A stretch of DNA of 45,587 bases from Oscillospiraceae bacterium (GTDB taxonomy: Bacteria > Bacillota_A > Clostridia > Oscillospirales > CAG-272): contig SVRU01000010.1 of NCBI GenBank assembly GCA_015064665.1, forward strand, positions 1 to 45,587, read 5' to 3'. Position numbers and translations under genes: made by a program. Numbering within the stretch: position 1 is the stretch's first letter; every line of letters begins with the position of its first letter. Below the pieces are notes generated by a model. The model had not been told where the DNA came from and did no database searches. It was given only the letters and a program-made list of their open reading frames with translations. Shown here piece after piece: positions 1 to 7,529 of the stretch.

Positions 1-593
1 ACAACGCAAAGTCCGAGTGCGACTACGTAATAGTTCTCTATCACGGCGGCAAGGAGCAAAGCCTTTATCCCTCGCCAAGACTCAGAAAGCTGTGCCGCGC
101 AATGATATCCTTCGGTGCAGATGCGGTTTTGTGTCAGCACAGCCATTGCATTGGCTGCTATGAAGAATATAAGGGCGGTCACATCCTTTACGGTCAGGGT
201 AATTTTCACTTTACCGGAAGAATGACTCATCCTCATTGGCAAAACGGACTTATTGTTCATCTTGATATAAACGATAAGGTAAGCATAAGCTTTGATCCCG
301 TTGTCGTTCGCGGACTCGGTATTGATCTTGCAAAAGGCGAAGAATACGACAGCATAATGAAAGCCTTTGAGGAGCAAAGTAAAAATCTTCACAACGGTGT
401 TTGGCTTGAAAAATGGGACGAGTTTTGCCACAGCACCGAGGAAAGATATCTCGGAAATATATCAAGAGCTTTCAGCGACAAGGCTGAAGAAGCAGACAAC
501 GAGCTTTTCTGCGGAAGAATGCACTGCGAAGCTCACAAAGACGTTATTGACTGGCTTTGCAAGCATTATTGGGAGCAAAGAGAGGAAATATAA
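1..593 (+). CDS. CapA-family phosphoesterase, C-terminal part (5' end outside window)
   Basis: The frame is open from the left edge (first full codon at base 3), so this is the C-terminal part of a longer protein. It carries LYHGGKE and then QHSHCIGCYEEYKGGHILYG followed by QGNFHF. This matches the metal-binding GxHxH and GNF region of CapA / poly-gamma-glutamate synthesis metallophosphatases (PGA_cap family). Such proteins are often named capsule synthesis proteins, but many are general calcineurin-like hydrolases of unknown substrate. The stop overlaps the next start by one base (TAATG), so the two are co-translated. The neighbours are enzymes rather than capsule genes, which suggests a hydrolase in a catabolic operon. 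The family is clear and the substrate unknown. Confidence 0.8.
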   Translation, partial: NAKSECDYVIVLYHGGKEQSLYPSPRLRKLCRAMISFGADAVLCQHSHCIGCYEEYKGGHILYGQGNFHFTGRMTHPHWQNGLIVHLDINDKVSISFDPVVVRGLGIDLAKGEEYDSIMKAFEEQSKNLHNGVWLEKWDEFCHSTEERYLGNISRAFSDKAEEADNELFCGRMHCEAHKDVIDWLCKHYWEQREEI

Positions 594-2074
594 TGAGAAA
601 TGATTTTATAACCGTTTCCCCCGAAGAAGTTGGCATAGCGAGCCGCTCCGTGCTTGACTTTATCGGAACTCTCGACAGCTACGGTATGCATACCCACAGC
701 ATCCTTATGTCTCGCGGAGATAAGATCTTTGCAGAGTGTTATTACAAGCCGTTTGACGAAAAATTTCTGCACAGAATGTATTCGGTGTCGAAAAGCTTCG
801 TTGCAATAGCGGTCGGTGTCGCTGTCACAGAGGGACTTATAGGTCTTGACGACTCGATAATAGAATACTTTCCGGAATTCAGAAACGATAACGTCGACGA
901 ATATTACGAACGCTGCACTGTTCGCGACATGCTGATGATGCGAAGCAATATCGGTACGGGCGTTAACTGGTGGGGAAAATTCAGCAGCAGAATAGAAGCC
1001 TACTACACTCAAAAAACCGATAAGCTTTCCGGAACGCTTTTTAAATACGACAGTATTGGTTCGTTTTTGCTCGGCTGCATCATTGAAAAGCTGACAGGCA
1101 AAAACTTTTTAGAATACTTGAAAGAAAAGGTCCTTCTTGAGCTTGGTTTTTCAAAGGAAAGCTACGTTCTGCGCGAACCGGGCGGATATGCAATAGGTGA
1201 CTCCGGAGTTATGTGCACAACACGCGACCTGCTTATATTCGCAAGACTCATTATGAGAGGCGGTGAGTGGGGCGGCAAGCAGTACGTTGACAGAGGCTTT
1301 ATGGAAGACGCAATAAAAAAACAAGTTCATAACGATTATGCCGGCGGATATGACCTATACAACTCGGGCGGCTACGGATATCTTATCTGGAAAACGCATC
1401 CCGACGGATTTTCGCTTATAGGCATGGGCGATCAGCTTGCTATCTGCGATATGAAAAAGGATATTGCTTTCATAATAACCTCGGATAATCAGGTTGACAA
1501 GGCAAGCAGGCATATAATTTTCCACGAGTTTTACAGGCATTTTCTGCCGAAGGTTACGGATACCCCCCTTAAGAAAAACGAGGCAGAATACAATAGGCTC
1601 ACAAAATATCTTAATTCGAGAGAGCTCGTTTCGCAGAGCGGCGAGGAATCATCGCCTATCGCAAATGAGGTTTTCGGCGTAAAATATACAAAGAAAAAGG
1701 GTGAGCTTGACGTTGCCGCGTTTACTCTTTACGAAGATGCGCTTGAAATCGAGCGCGGCGGTGTGTGCCACAGACTTGAATACGGACTTAAGAAAAACAA
1801 AAAAACCGAATTTTCATTCGGTACAAGAGCGCGCGCGGACATGATGGGTATTTACGAGGACGGTAAATACGATTGCAACGTATCGGGCGCATGGGTCAGT
1901 GATGACACCTTTGCTATACTGGCACAGATTACCGACACCTATTTCGGCACTCTCACCGTTCATATTGCCTTTTTGGGCGACGAGGCGTCTGTTCGGATTC
2001 AAAGAAGCGGTCAGTACGTCTTTGAAGATATAGGCGGATTCTTAATTGCAGAAAAAATAAAAAAGGAGATATAA
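593..2074 (+). CDS. Serine hydrolase, class C beta-lactamase-like
   Basis: This 493-residue protein belongs to the beta-lactamase/penicillin-binding-protein-like serine hydrolases. SVSK at residues 64-67 supplies the SxxK nucleophile and general base within YSVSKSF. A YDS triad in LFKYDSIGS fits the YxN/YxS position, and GYGYLIW lies in the later core. A domain of about 150 residues follows the hydrolase core. There is no evident signal peptide, so it may be cytosolic, unlike true PBPs. I chose ATG 593 because AGAGAGG lies just upstream and the previous stop overlaps it; a longer in-frame start at 557 would lie inside the preceding gene. Substrates in this family include esters, amides and peptides, so antibiotic resistance should not be assumed. 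Confidence 0.82.
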   Translation: MRNDFITVSPEEVGIASRSVLDFIGTLDSYGMHTHSILMSRGDKIFAECYYKPFDEKFLHRMYSVSKSFVAIAVGVAVTEGLIGLDDSIIEYFPEFRNDNVDEYYERCTVRDMLMMRSNIGTGVNWWGKFSSRIEAYYTQKTDKLSGTLFKYDSIGSFLLGCIIEKLTGKNFLEYLKEKVLLELGFSKESYVLREPGGYAIGDSGVMCTTRDLLIFARLIMRGGEWGGKQYVDRGFMEDAIKKQVHNDYAGGYDLYNSGGYGYLIWKTHPDGFSLIGMGDQLAICDMKKDIAFIITSDNQVDKASRHIIFHEFYRHFLPKVTDTPLKKNEAEYNRLTKYLNSRELVSQSGEESSPIANEVFGVKYTKKKGELDVAAFTLYEDALEIERGGVCHRLEYGLKKNKKTEFSFGTRARADMMGIYEDGKYDCNVSGAWVSDDTFAILAQITDTYFGTLTVHIAFLGDEASVRIQRSGQYVFEDIGGFLIAEKIKKEI

Positions 2075-2077
2075 TCT

Positions 2078-3352
2078 ATGAAAGAAAAAATTGTAATTGC
2101 CGTTATAGGCTGCGGAAGATTTGCGAAAAATTTCGTACCGCTTTTTAAGGCTCATCCCGAGGTTAAGAAGGTTTACGTATGCGACTTGATTCCCGAAAGA
2201 GCAAAAACCTACGCAGAAAACTTTGGCGTTGACATTATCGGAAGCTTTGAGGAGGCGCTCGCATCCAAAGAAGTAAACTCTATTGCCATATTTACACAGC
2301 GCGTAAAGCACGGCCCTATGGCTATCGCATCTCTTAAGGCGGGAAAGCACGTTTACAGCGCCGTACCCTGCGCAACCGACATTGAGGACATCAAGGAAAT
2401 TGCAAGACTCGTAAAAGAAACGCGCCTCACCTACTCTATGGGCGAAACGGGATTTTACAGAGCTCCCGCAATATTCTGCCGTGAGGAATATGCAAAGGGC
2501 ACGTTCGGTAAATTTACATACGGCGAGGCTCATTACAACCACGACATAAGAAATATGGAACAGAGCTTCAGAAGCTCGGGCGGAGAGGAATGGAAAAAGT
2601 ACGCGGGCGTTCCGCCGATGTATTACCCCACTCACTCCACCGCTATGATACTCAGCACAATGCCCGGCGTATACGCTAAAAAGGTTGCCGCTTTCGGATT
2701 TTCAGAAAGCCCGAGAACCGATATCTACGGCACCGACGGTCAGAACCTTTACAACAACCCCTTCTCAAACACGACCATGCTTCTGCACCTTTCCAACGGC
2801 GGTATAGCAAGAATCAGCGAAAACAGATGCGTTGGCTGGAGAGCTCCCGAAACATATATTTCTCAGTTCTACGGCAGTGAGGGCGGATACGAATTTTCGG
2901 TTGCAAGACATAGCCTTGCAAAGTTCATTGTAGAAGAAAACCACGACCCTCTCCTTCCCCATTGCGTTACTATGACTGACGTAACCGAGAAGCTTATGCC
3001 CAAGGAAGCATACGAGATGATCGAATCCGATTATAAGAATGCTATTCAAGAGATTGCCGACGGATACGGCTTCAGAATGACATCTCCCGTTCAGCCGACC
3101 GAAAGACTCCCCAAGGAATACGAGGGAATTCACAACGGTCACAACGGCACTCATCATTTCCTTATCGACGATTTCTGCCGTGCTTACGCAACGGGAAAGC
3201 TTTCGCCCACTAACATCTGGCAGGCAGCGCGATGGAACATTCCCGGCCTTACCGCACACAAGTCAGCTCTTGCAGGCGGCGAGGTAATGGAGGTCCTTGA
3301 CCTCGGCGATTCTCCCGCAGATTGGGAAGTACTTGATTGGAAAACCAAATAA
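2078..3352 (+). CDS. Gfo/Idh/MocA-family oxidoreductase
   Basis: The 424-residue protein begins with a Rossmann fold: IAVIGCGRFAKNF at residues 7-19 matches GxGxxA, and an acidic residue in VYVCD ends beta-2. It then has the GKHVY segment typical of Gfo/Idh/MocA NAD(P)-dependent sugar or polyol dehydrogenases. The usual EKP motif after GKHVY is replaced by SAVP (residues 94-97), so the conserved lysine is absent. This is seen in atypical subgroups and may alter the reaction. The start has AAGGAGAT at good spacing, three bases after the previous stop, so it is the third gene of the operon. It ends at a strong terminator. A sugar or sugar-acid substrate is likely given the nearby KDPG aldolase, but this is inference. 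Confidence 0.88.
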   Translation: MKEKIVIAVIGCGRFAKNFVPLFKAHPEVKKVYVCDLIPERAKTYAENFGVDIIGSFEEALASKEVNSIAIFTQRVKHGPMAIASLKAGKHVYSAVPCATDIEDIKEIARLVKETRLTYSMGETGFYRAPAIFCREEYAKGTFGKFTYGEAHYNHDIRNMEQSFRSSGGEEWKKYAGVPPMYYPTHSTAMILSTMPGVYAKKVAAFGFSESPRTDIYGTDGQNLYNNPFSNTTMLLHLSNGGIARISENRCVGWRAPETYISQFYGSEGGYEFSVARHSLAKFIVEENHDPLLPHCVTMTDVTEKLMPKEAYEMIESDYKNAIQEIADGYGFRMTSPVQPTERLPKEYEGIHNGHNGTHHFLIDDFCRAYATGKLSPTNIWQAARWNIPGLTAHKSALAGGEVMEVLDLGDSPADWEVLDWKTK

Positions 3353-3365
3353 TCTAAAACGAAAA

Positions 3366-3401
3366 AATGAAGGAGCGCTGATTAATCCGTGCTCCTTCAT
3401 T
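3366..3401. terminator. Bidirectional intrinsic terminator
   Basis: AATGAAGGAGC (3366-3376) pairs with GCTCCTTCATT (3391-3401) around a 14-base loop. T-rich tracts follow on both strands. It separates the convergent oxidoreductase (plus) and aldolase (minus) genes. Confidence 0.85.
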
Positions 3402-3414
3402 TATTTATTTGCAA

Positions 3415-4059
3415 TTACAGCTTTTCAGTAAAGGATTTTGCGAGAGCTTCAATCTCGTCAAATCTTCCTTCTTCAATCATTTTCTTATCTACTATACCCG
3501 ATCCGATGCCAACGCCCTCCGCGCCGCTTTTCAAAAATCCTGCGATGTTTTCTGCGGTTACGCCGCCAACGGCAAGCATTTTTATATGCGTAAGGGGAGC
3601 TTTCAGGTCCTTTATATATTTTTCGCCCATATAGTTTATCGGAAATACCTTAACGAAATCCGCACCGAAGGTGTGCGCCGCTACCACCTCGGTAGGCGTC
3701 AACGCACCCGGAATCGAAACAAGACCCAATTCCCGCGTCTTTTTAATTACAGCCTCGTTTGTGTTAGGGGAAATTATAAACCTTCCGCCTGCCGCCTTGG
3801 TGATTTCCACCTGCTTTTCGGTAATGACCGTTCCTGCGCCTATCGTAATTTTGCCGTCAAAATACTCGGCAAGCATTCTTATGTTTTCGCCCGTGTACTC
3901 GTCGCTTACCGTGCCTGTCGAATCAAAGGTGCACTCAATCAGTCTTATTCCACCGTCGTACATTGCCTTTGCAAGCGGAATGAGATTCTCTCGCGCAACG
4001 CCCCTTACTATAACTATTATCTTATTCTCTTCTATCGCCTTAATGATATTTTTTTTCAT
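3415..4059 (-). CDS. eda: KDPG/KHG aldolase (2-keto-3-deoxy-6-phosphogluconate family)
   Basis: At 214 residues this is the normal length for the class I KDPG/KHG aldolase. These cleave 2-keto-3-deoxy-6-phosphogluconate to pyruvate and glyceraldehyde 3-phosphate, or a related keto-acid phosphate. The Schiff-base lysine is K137 in DFVKVFP, the catalytic glutamate is E42 in LIECTF, and ITIGAGTV and SPNTNE are family blocks. The start has GGAGG eight bases upstream. It is the second gene of a minus-strand pair, 17 bases after the alcohol dehydrogenase-like gene. This placement suggests breakdown of a sugar acid under control of the neighbouring AraC protein. The family also includes KDPGal aldolases, so the exact substrate is open. 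Confidence 0.88.
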   Translation of the reverse strand: MKKNIIKAIEENKIIVIVRGVARENLIPLAKAMYDGGIRLIECTFDSTGTVSDEYTGENIRMLAEYFDGKITIGAGTVITEKQVEITKAAGGRFIISPNTNEAVIKKTRELGLVSIPGALTPTEVVAAHTFGADFVKVFPINYMGEKYIKDLKAPLTHIKMLAVGGVTAENIAGFLKSGAEGVGIGSGIVDKKMIEEGRFDEIEALAKSFTEKL

Positions 4060-4076
4060 TTTCTATCCTCCGTAAT

Positions 4077-5168
4077 TTAAATTATATTCCATAGATATTC
4101 AAGACTTGCGCGAAAACGCGCGCATTCCTCTGGATCGTTTTCGTTAACCGCACTGCTTCCGACTATGTAGTTATAATAGTTTTCAAAGCTTACGTCGGTT
4201 TTCGGTATTCCGAGATCAGACACTCTGTACGGCATTCCGTTTTCATTCATAAGCCTGAGAAGCCCAAGATTATTTTCCTCTTCTCCGTTATAGTGGTTTT
4301 GCATAAGAAGTCCGACTCCCACTATTTCACCGTGAAGATATGGGGAGGCGCTTTCGGGATACAGAAACCTCGTTGCCTCATAGAATTTATGACCTAGCGC
4401 CGTCTGATTTGAGCCGCGAGCCACACCGCTTATAATTCCCGGCACGGCTATCGTGGAAAATATTATGCTTTCCACCTCAAAATCAATATTTCCCTGCGAC
4501 ATTTTCTTAATACATACCTCCGTCAGCTTCTCAAGCTGAGAGAATGAACGCTTTGCCATTTCATAGGCGTAATCGAGTCCGAGAGGATATTCCCTGCTCC
4601 TTTCGTTAAAGCGCTGCTTTATCTCCACGAACTTAGCAAGAGAATCGAACACCCCGGCAAGAAATAGTCTCGTTGGCTCTGCCGCTATTATTGAGGTATC
4701 AACCAAGACGGCGTCAACCTCTTTTTCATAGTGCAGGGTTCCGACGGTTCGACCGTCCTTCGTGTAACGAACGCTGAGGGGAGTATAAGCCGCACAGGTC
4801 GCGCTTGACGTCGGAAAATTCACTATCGGCAGCTCTGCATAGTGAGCCGTAAGCTTTGCAAAGTCCATAATAACTCCGCCGCCGACACCCAAAATCACGT
4901 CGTATCCATTCTGCTTAGCATAATCCGCAAGTGCTTTTGCGTCCTCGTCGTTACACGTGGAGGTATGAGTTATAAACTCGTATCTGCCACAAACCGAACC
5001 GACAGACCTTTTAATTTTTTCACCCGCTACGGAAAGCGCTGTTGCGCCTCCGATTATAAGAGGAGCGTTGCCTAAGCGCAGCACCTCCCTGCCGCATTTA
5101 TCCGCGTAATTTAAACCTTGAATATAGCGCCCCGAGCCGATTCTGAAGGACTCCTCACGTATTGCCAC
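4077..5168 (-). CDS. Iron-containing alcohol dehydrogenase, glycerol dehydrogenase-like
   Basis: This 363-residue NAD-dependent polyol dehydrogenase of the GldA/iron-ADH superfamily has the dinucleotide motif LGVGGGVIMDFAK. Likely metal ligands are the aspartate in GVFDSLAKF and the histidines in ALGHKF and YLHGEIVG. FPTSSATCAAYTP is a conserved substrate-site block. The start is GTG, six bases after AAGGAG. Glycerol-1-phosphate dehydrogenases also share this fold, but the pairing with a KDPG aldolase and an AraC regulator favours a catabolic polyol or sugar-acid reductase. It is first in its operon, with promoter 5211-5239. Confidence 0.82.
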   Translation of the reverse strand: MAIREESFRIGSGRYIQGLNYADKCGREVLRLGNAPLIIGGATALSVAGEKIKRSVGSVCGRYEFITHTSTCNDEDAKALADYAKQNGYDVILGVGGGVIMDFAKLTAHYAELPIVNFPTSSATCAAYTPLSVRYTKDGRTVGTLHYEKEVDAVLVDTSIIAAEPTRLFLAGVFDSLAKFVEIKQRFNERSREYPLGLDYAYEMAKRSFSQLEKLTEVCIKKMSQGNIDFEVESIIFSTIAVPGIISGVARGSNQTALGHKFYEATRFLYPESASPYLHGEIVGVGLLMQNHYNGEEENNLGLLRLMNENGMPYRVSDLGIPKTDVSFENYYNYIVGSSAVNENDPEECARFRASLEYLWNII

Positions 5169-5197
5169 GGCAATCTCCTTTTATTTTTAAAATAACG

Positions 5198-5226
5198 TTG
5201 ACATACTTATATTTTAGTGATAAAAT
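5198..5226 (+). promoter_or_regulatory. Sigma-A promoter for the AraC regulator
   Basis: TTGACA (5198-5203), 17-base spacer, TAAAAT (5221-5226), giving a leader of about 60 bases before the start at 5295. The leader contains GATTTAAATC (5228-5237) and the inverted repeat ACATAT/ATATGT (5254-5259, 5265-5270), which are possible operator sites. Confidence 0.75.
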
Positions 5227-5239
5227 AGATTTAAATCAA
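5211..5239 (-). promoter_or_regulatory. Sigma-A promoter for the dehydrogenase-aldolase operon
   Basis: On the minus strand, TTGATT (5239-5234), 17-base spacer, TAAAAT (5216-5211). It overlaps the opposing AraC promoter, so the two RNA polymerases cannot bind together. This is a common design for a regulator controlling its divergent target. Confidence 0.6.
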
Positions 5240-5294
5240 TCTAAAATATTGCTACATATTTCATATATGTTGCTATTTTTATAAAGAGGGCTAT

Positions 5295-6116
5295 ATGATA
5301 GAAAACTCCTATTCCTATTCCGCATACGCCGATATGAAGGATTCGCTTTTTGACGTAAAGCTGAAATCCTGCGGTCATATATTTGCTAAAAACGGACGTC
5401 GCATAAAACGTCCGAGCGGGCGCGATGACTGGCTGCTCTTTTACGTAGCAAAGGGCACCGAGCACTTTAACCTCGGCGACGGAATAAACGCGCCCGAGGG
5501 CTCTTTCGTGTTTTTCAAGCCAAGCGAGCCGCAAGAGCACGTTTATAACGGTGAGCAAACCGCTGAATTTTATTATATTCATTTCACAGCTCCGAAAGGC
5601 TTTGCTCTTTTCGGCTTTGAAAGCTCAAGAATATACAAGACGACCCCATCATTAGAGATAAACGAAATGTTTGAGGACATAATCAAGGAGCTGCAAGCCA
5701 AGGATTGCTGCTACGAAAAAATTTGTATAGCAAAATTCTTTAACATAGTGTGTCTGCTCGAAAGAATGACTCAAAGCGCAAGGAGAAAGCCGAAGAAGCA
5801 CGCCGATGAAATTCTAGCTATTATTCAAATGATGAATAAGGAATACGGAGCAAACCACACGCTTTCGGATTATGCGGAGATGGCAAGAATGAGCAAATTT
5901 TATTTTATTCGCGCCTTTAAGGAAATAACCGGCTCCTCTCCTCTTGAATACAGAGCAAAAATCAGATTAAAAAAAGCCGCAGAGCTCCTTTCAAGCTCAA
6001 ATATGACGGTGGGAGAGATTACCTCGCATATCGGCTTCAACTCACAAAACTATTTCTGTGACGCCTTTAAAAAGCACTACGGTCTTTCCCCCACGGAATA
6101 CAGAAATAAGCAATAA
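5295..6116 (+). CDS. AraC-family transcriptional regulator
   Basis: This 273-residue protein has an N-terminal cupin-like ligand domain (about residues 25-110, with EGSFVFFKPSEPQEHVY) and a C-terminal double helix-turn-helix of the AraC/XylS type (about 170-273). The latter includes LSDYAEMARMSKFYFIRAFK, then FNSQNYFCDAFKKHYG and SPTEYR. Such proteins usually activate sugar-use genes when an effector binds the cupin. It is divergent from the dehydrogenase-aldolase pair across a 126-base region with overlapping promoters, so those genes are its likely target. The start ATG has GAGGG four bases upstream. The effector is unknown. Confidence 0.92.
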   Translation: MIENSYSYSAYADMKDSLFDVKLKSCGHIFAKNGRRIKRPSGRDDWLLFYVAKGTEHFNLGDGINAPEGSFVFFKPSEPQEHVYNGEQTAEFYYIHFTAPKGFALFGFESSRIYKTTPSLEINEMFEDIIKELQAKDCCYEKICIAKFFNIVCLLERMTQSARRKPKKHADEILAIIQMMNKEYGANHTLSDYAEMARMSKFYFIRAFKEITGSSPLEYRAKIRLKKAAELLSSSNMTVGEITSHIGFNSQNYFCDAFKKHYGLSPTEYRNKQ

Positions 6117-6120
6117 ACCA

Positions 6121-6179
6121 AACTCAAATACAACGAGAGGCTGCGTCATTTAGACGTAGCCCCTCGTTGTATTTGAGTT
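6121..6179. terminator. Very long hairpin between convergent genes
   Basis: A 26-base left arm starting AACTCAAATACAACGAG (6121-6146) pairs with a right arm ending at 6179 around a 7-base loop. There is one A/C mismatch and one G-T pair. It lies between the AraC gene and the enolase stop codon and touches the latter. No long T tract follows on either strand, so it may act as a transcript-end stabiliser or barrier rather than a classical terminator. Confidence 0.55.
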
Positions 6180-7434
6180 ATATACCGTAGCTTGGCGAAA
6201 AAATCTCGCTCTCTATCTTCATAAGGCGATTATATTTTACGCATCGCTCAGCTCTTGCTGGCGCACCGGCTTTTATAAAATCGCAGGAAAGCGAAACCGC
6301 AAGATCGGCAATAAAATCATCTGCGGTGTCACCGCTTCGATGCGACATTGCCGTTTTGTAGCCACCGCGTCTTGACGAAAAAACTGCCTCTGCCGTCTCG
6401 GTAAGCGTACCTATCTGATTTGGTTTTATCAAAGCCGCGTTTGCTATCCCCGACGAGATACCGTCCTCAATTCTATGCGAGTCGGTAACGAAAAGGTCAT
6501 CTCCGACAAGCAAACATTTTCCCGAAAGCCTTTCGGTAAGCCTTCGCCAGCCGTAGCTATCGCTGTCGGCTACCCCGTCCTCGATGCTCAGTATAGGATA
6601 TTTTACTGATAGCCTTTCAAAATAATCCACGAGCTCGTCAGAGGTATATCTGCGATTGCGCTTCGGCATAACGTAACCGTCCTCGCTTTTCCACTCCGAA
6701 GCCGCAGCGTCAAGTCCAAGCATTATATCCTCGCCTGCTCTGTATCCGGATTTTTCTATTGCAGATAAAACCACGCCTAACGCCTCTTCGTCCGACGGAA
6801 GCATCGGCGCAAAGCCGCCCTCGTCGCCAACCGCCGTGAGAAGTCCTTTGGATAAAAGTATATTTTTCAAGGTATGATAAATCTCAGAGCACATTCTGAC
6901 GCCCTCGGCAAAATTGGTCGCGCCTATCGGAATTATCATAAATTCCTGGATATCAATATTATTTGCAGCATGTGCTCCACCGTTAAGGATATTCATCATA
7001 GGAACAGGGATTTTTTTTACAAGCACACCACCAAGATAACGGTACAACGGAATACCCTGAGCCGCCGCTCCCGCTTTGGCAAGCGCCATAGAAACAGAAA
7101 GAATTGCATTTGCTCCGAGATTCGACTTATTATACGTACCGTCAAGTGCTATCATAACAGAGTCGGCTTCCTCAATATCGCAAGCGTCCATGCCGACAAG
7201 CGCCGGATGTATTCGTTCATTTACGTTCTTTACGGCGCTGAGAACTCCCCTCTTATGATATCTCGTGTCAGCTTCGTCGCGCAATTCCTTTGCCTCGTAC
7301 ATACCGGTTGAAGCCCCCGACGGCACTGCTGCCACGGCTTTTGTTCCGTCCGAGAGTGTCACCTCTGCTTCCACAGTCGGATTACCGCGTGAATCAAGTA
7401 TCTCCCTTGCGCAAATCTTTGTTATTTCAATCAT
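6178..7434 (-). CDS. eno: Enolase (phosphopyruvate hydratase)
   Basis: Enolase converts 2-phosphoglycerate to phosphoenolpyruvate in glycolysis. Visible family motifs are [18 protein letters not shown] with the catalytic glutamate, the magnesium ligands in [13 protein letters not shown] and GDDLFVT, the catalytic lysine in [18 protein letters not shown] and FIKAGAP. All key residues are present. I start at ATG 7434 (418 residues) because AGAGAGG lies upstream and MIEITKI is the normal enolase N terminus; the frame is open to 7470. At 418 residues it is slightly short, with a divergent C terminus. It is not beside other glycolytic genes, so it could be a second enolase. Confidence 0.92.
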   Translation of the reverse strand: MIEITKICAREILDSRGNPTVEAEVTLSDGTKAVAAVPSGASTGMYEAKELRDEADTRYHKRGVLSAVKNVNERIHPALVGMDACDIEEADSVMIALDGTYNKSNLGANAILSVSMALAKAGAAAQGIPLYRYLGGVLVKKIPVPMMNILNGGAHAANNIDIQEFMIIPIGATNFAEGVRMCSEIYHTLKNILLSKGLLTAVGDEGGFAPMLPSDEEALGVVLSAIEKSGYRAGEDIMLGLDAAASEWKSEDGYVMPKRNRRYTSDELVDYFERLSVKYPILSIEDGVADSDSYGWRRLTERLSGKCLLVGDDLFVTDSHRIEDGISSGIANAALIKPNQIGTLTETAEAVFSSRRGGYKTAMSHRSGDTADDFIADLAVSLSCDFIKAGAPARAERCVKYNRLMKIESEIFSPSYGI

Positions 7435-7458
7435 AAAAAACACCTCTCTTTCAAAGTA

Positions 7459-7485
7459 ATTATTTGCCACAAGGTAGCAAATAAT
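7459..7485. repeat. Perfect inverted repeat between enolase and LysM genes
   Basis: ATTATTTGC (7459-7467) and GCAAATAAT (7477-7485) form 9-base perfect arms with a 9-base spacer in the divergent intergenic region. The spacing fits an operator for a dimeric repressor or a small RNA hairpin. No convincing promoter was found beside it. Confidence 0.55.
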
Positions 7486-7529
7486 GCGCCCCCCGAATAA
7501 AATGTAGTAAAAAAGAAAGGGCTCATCTT

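Noticed and set aside
593..2074. Antibiotic-resistance beta-lactamase
   Set aside because: Only the general serine hydrolase fold is seen; there is no export signal and the context is metabolic.
3409..4080. 223-codon plus-strand frame opposite the KDPG aldolase
   Set aside because: It is the antisense shadow of a well-conserved aldolase gene, with no family similarity.
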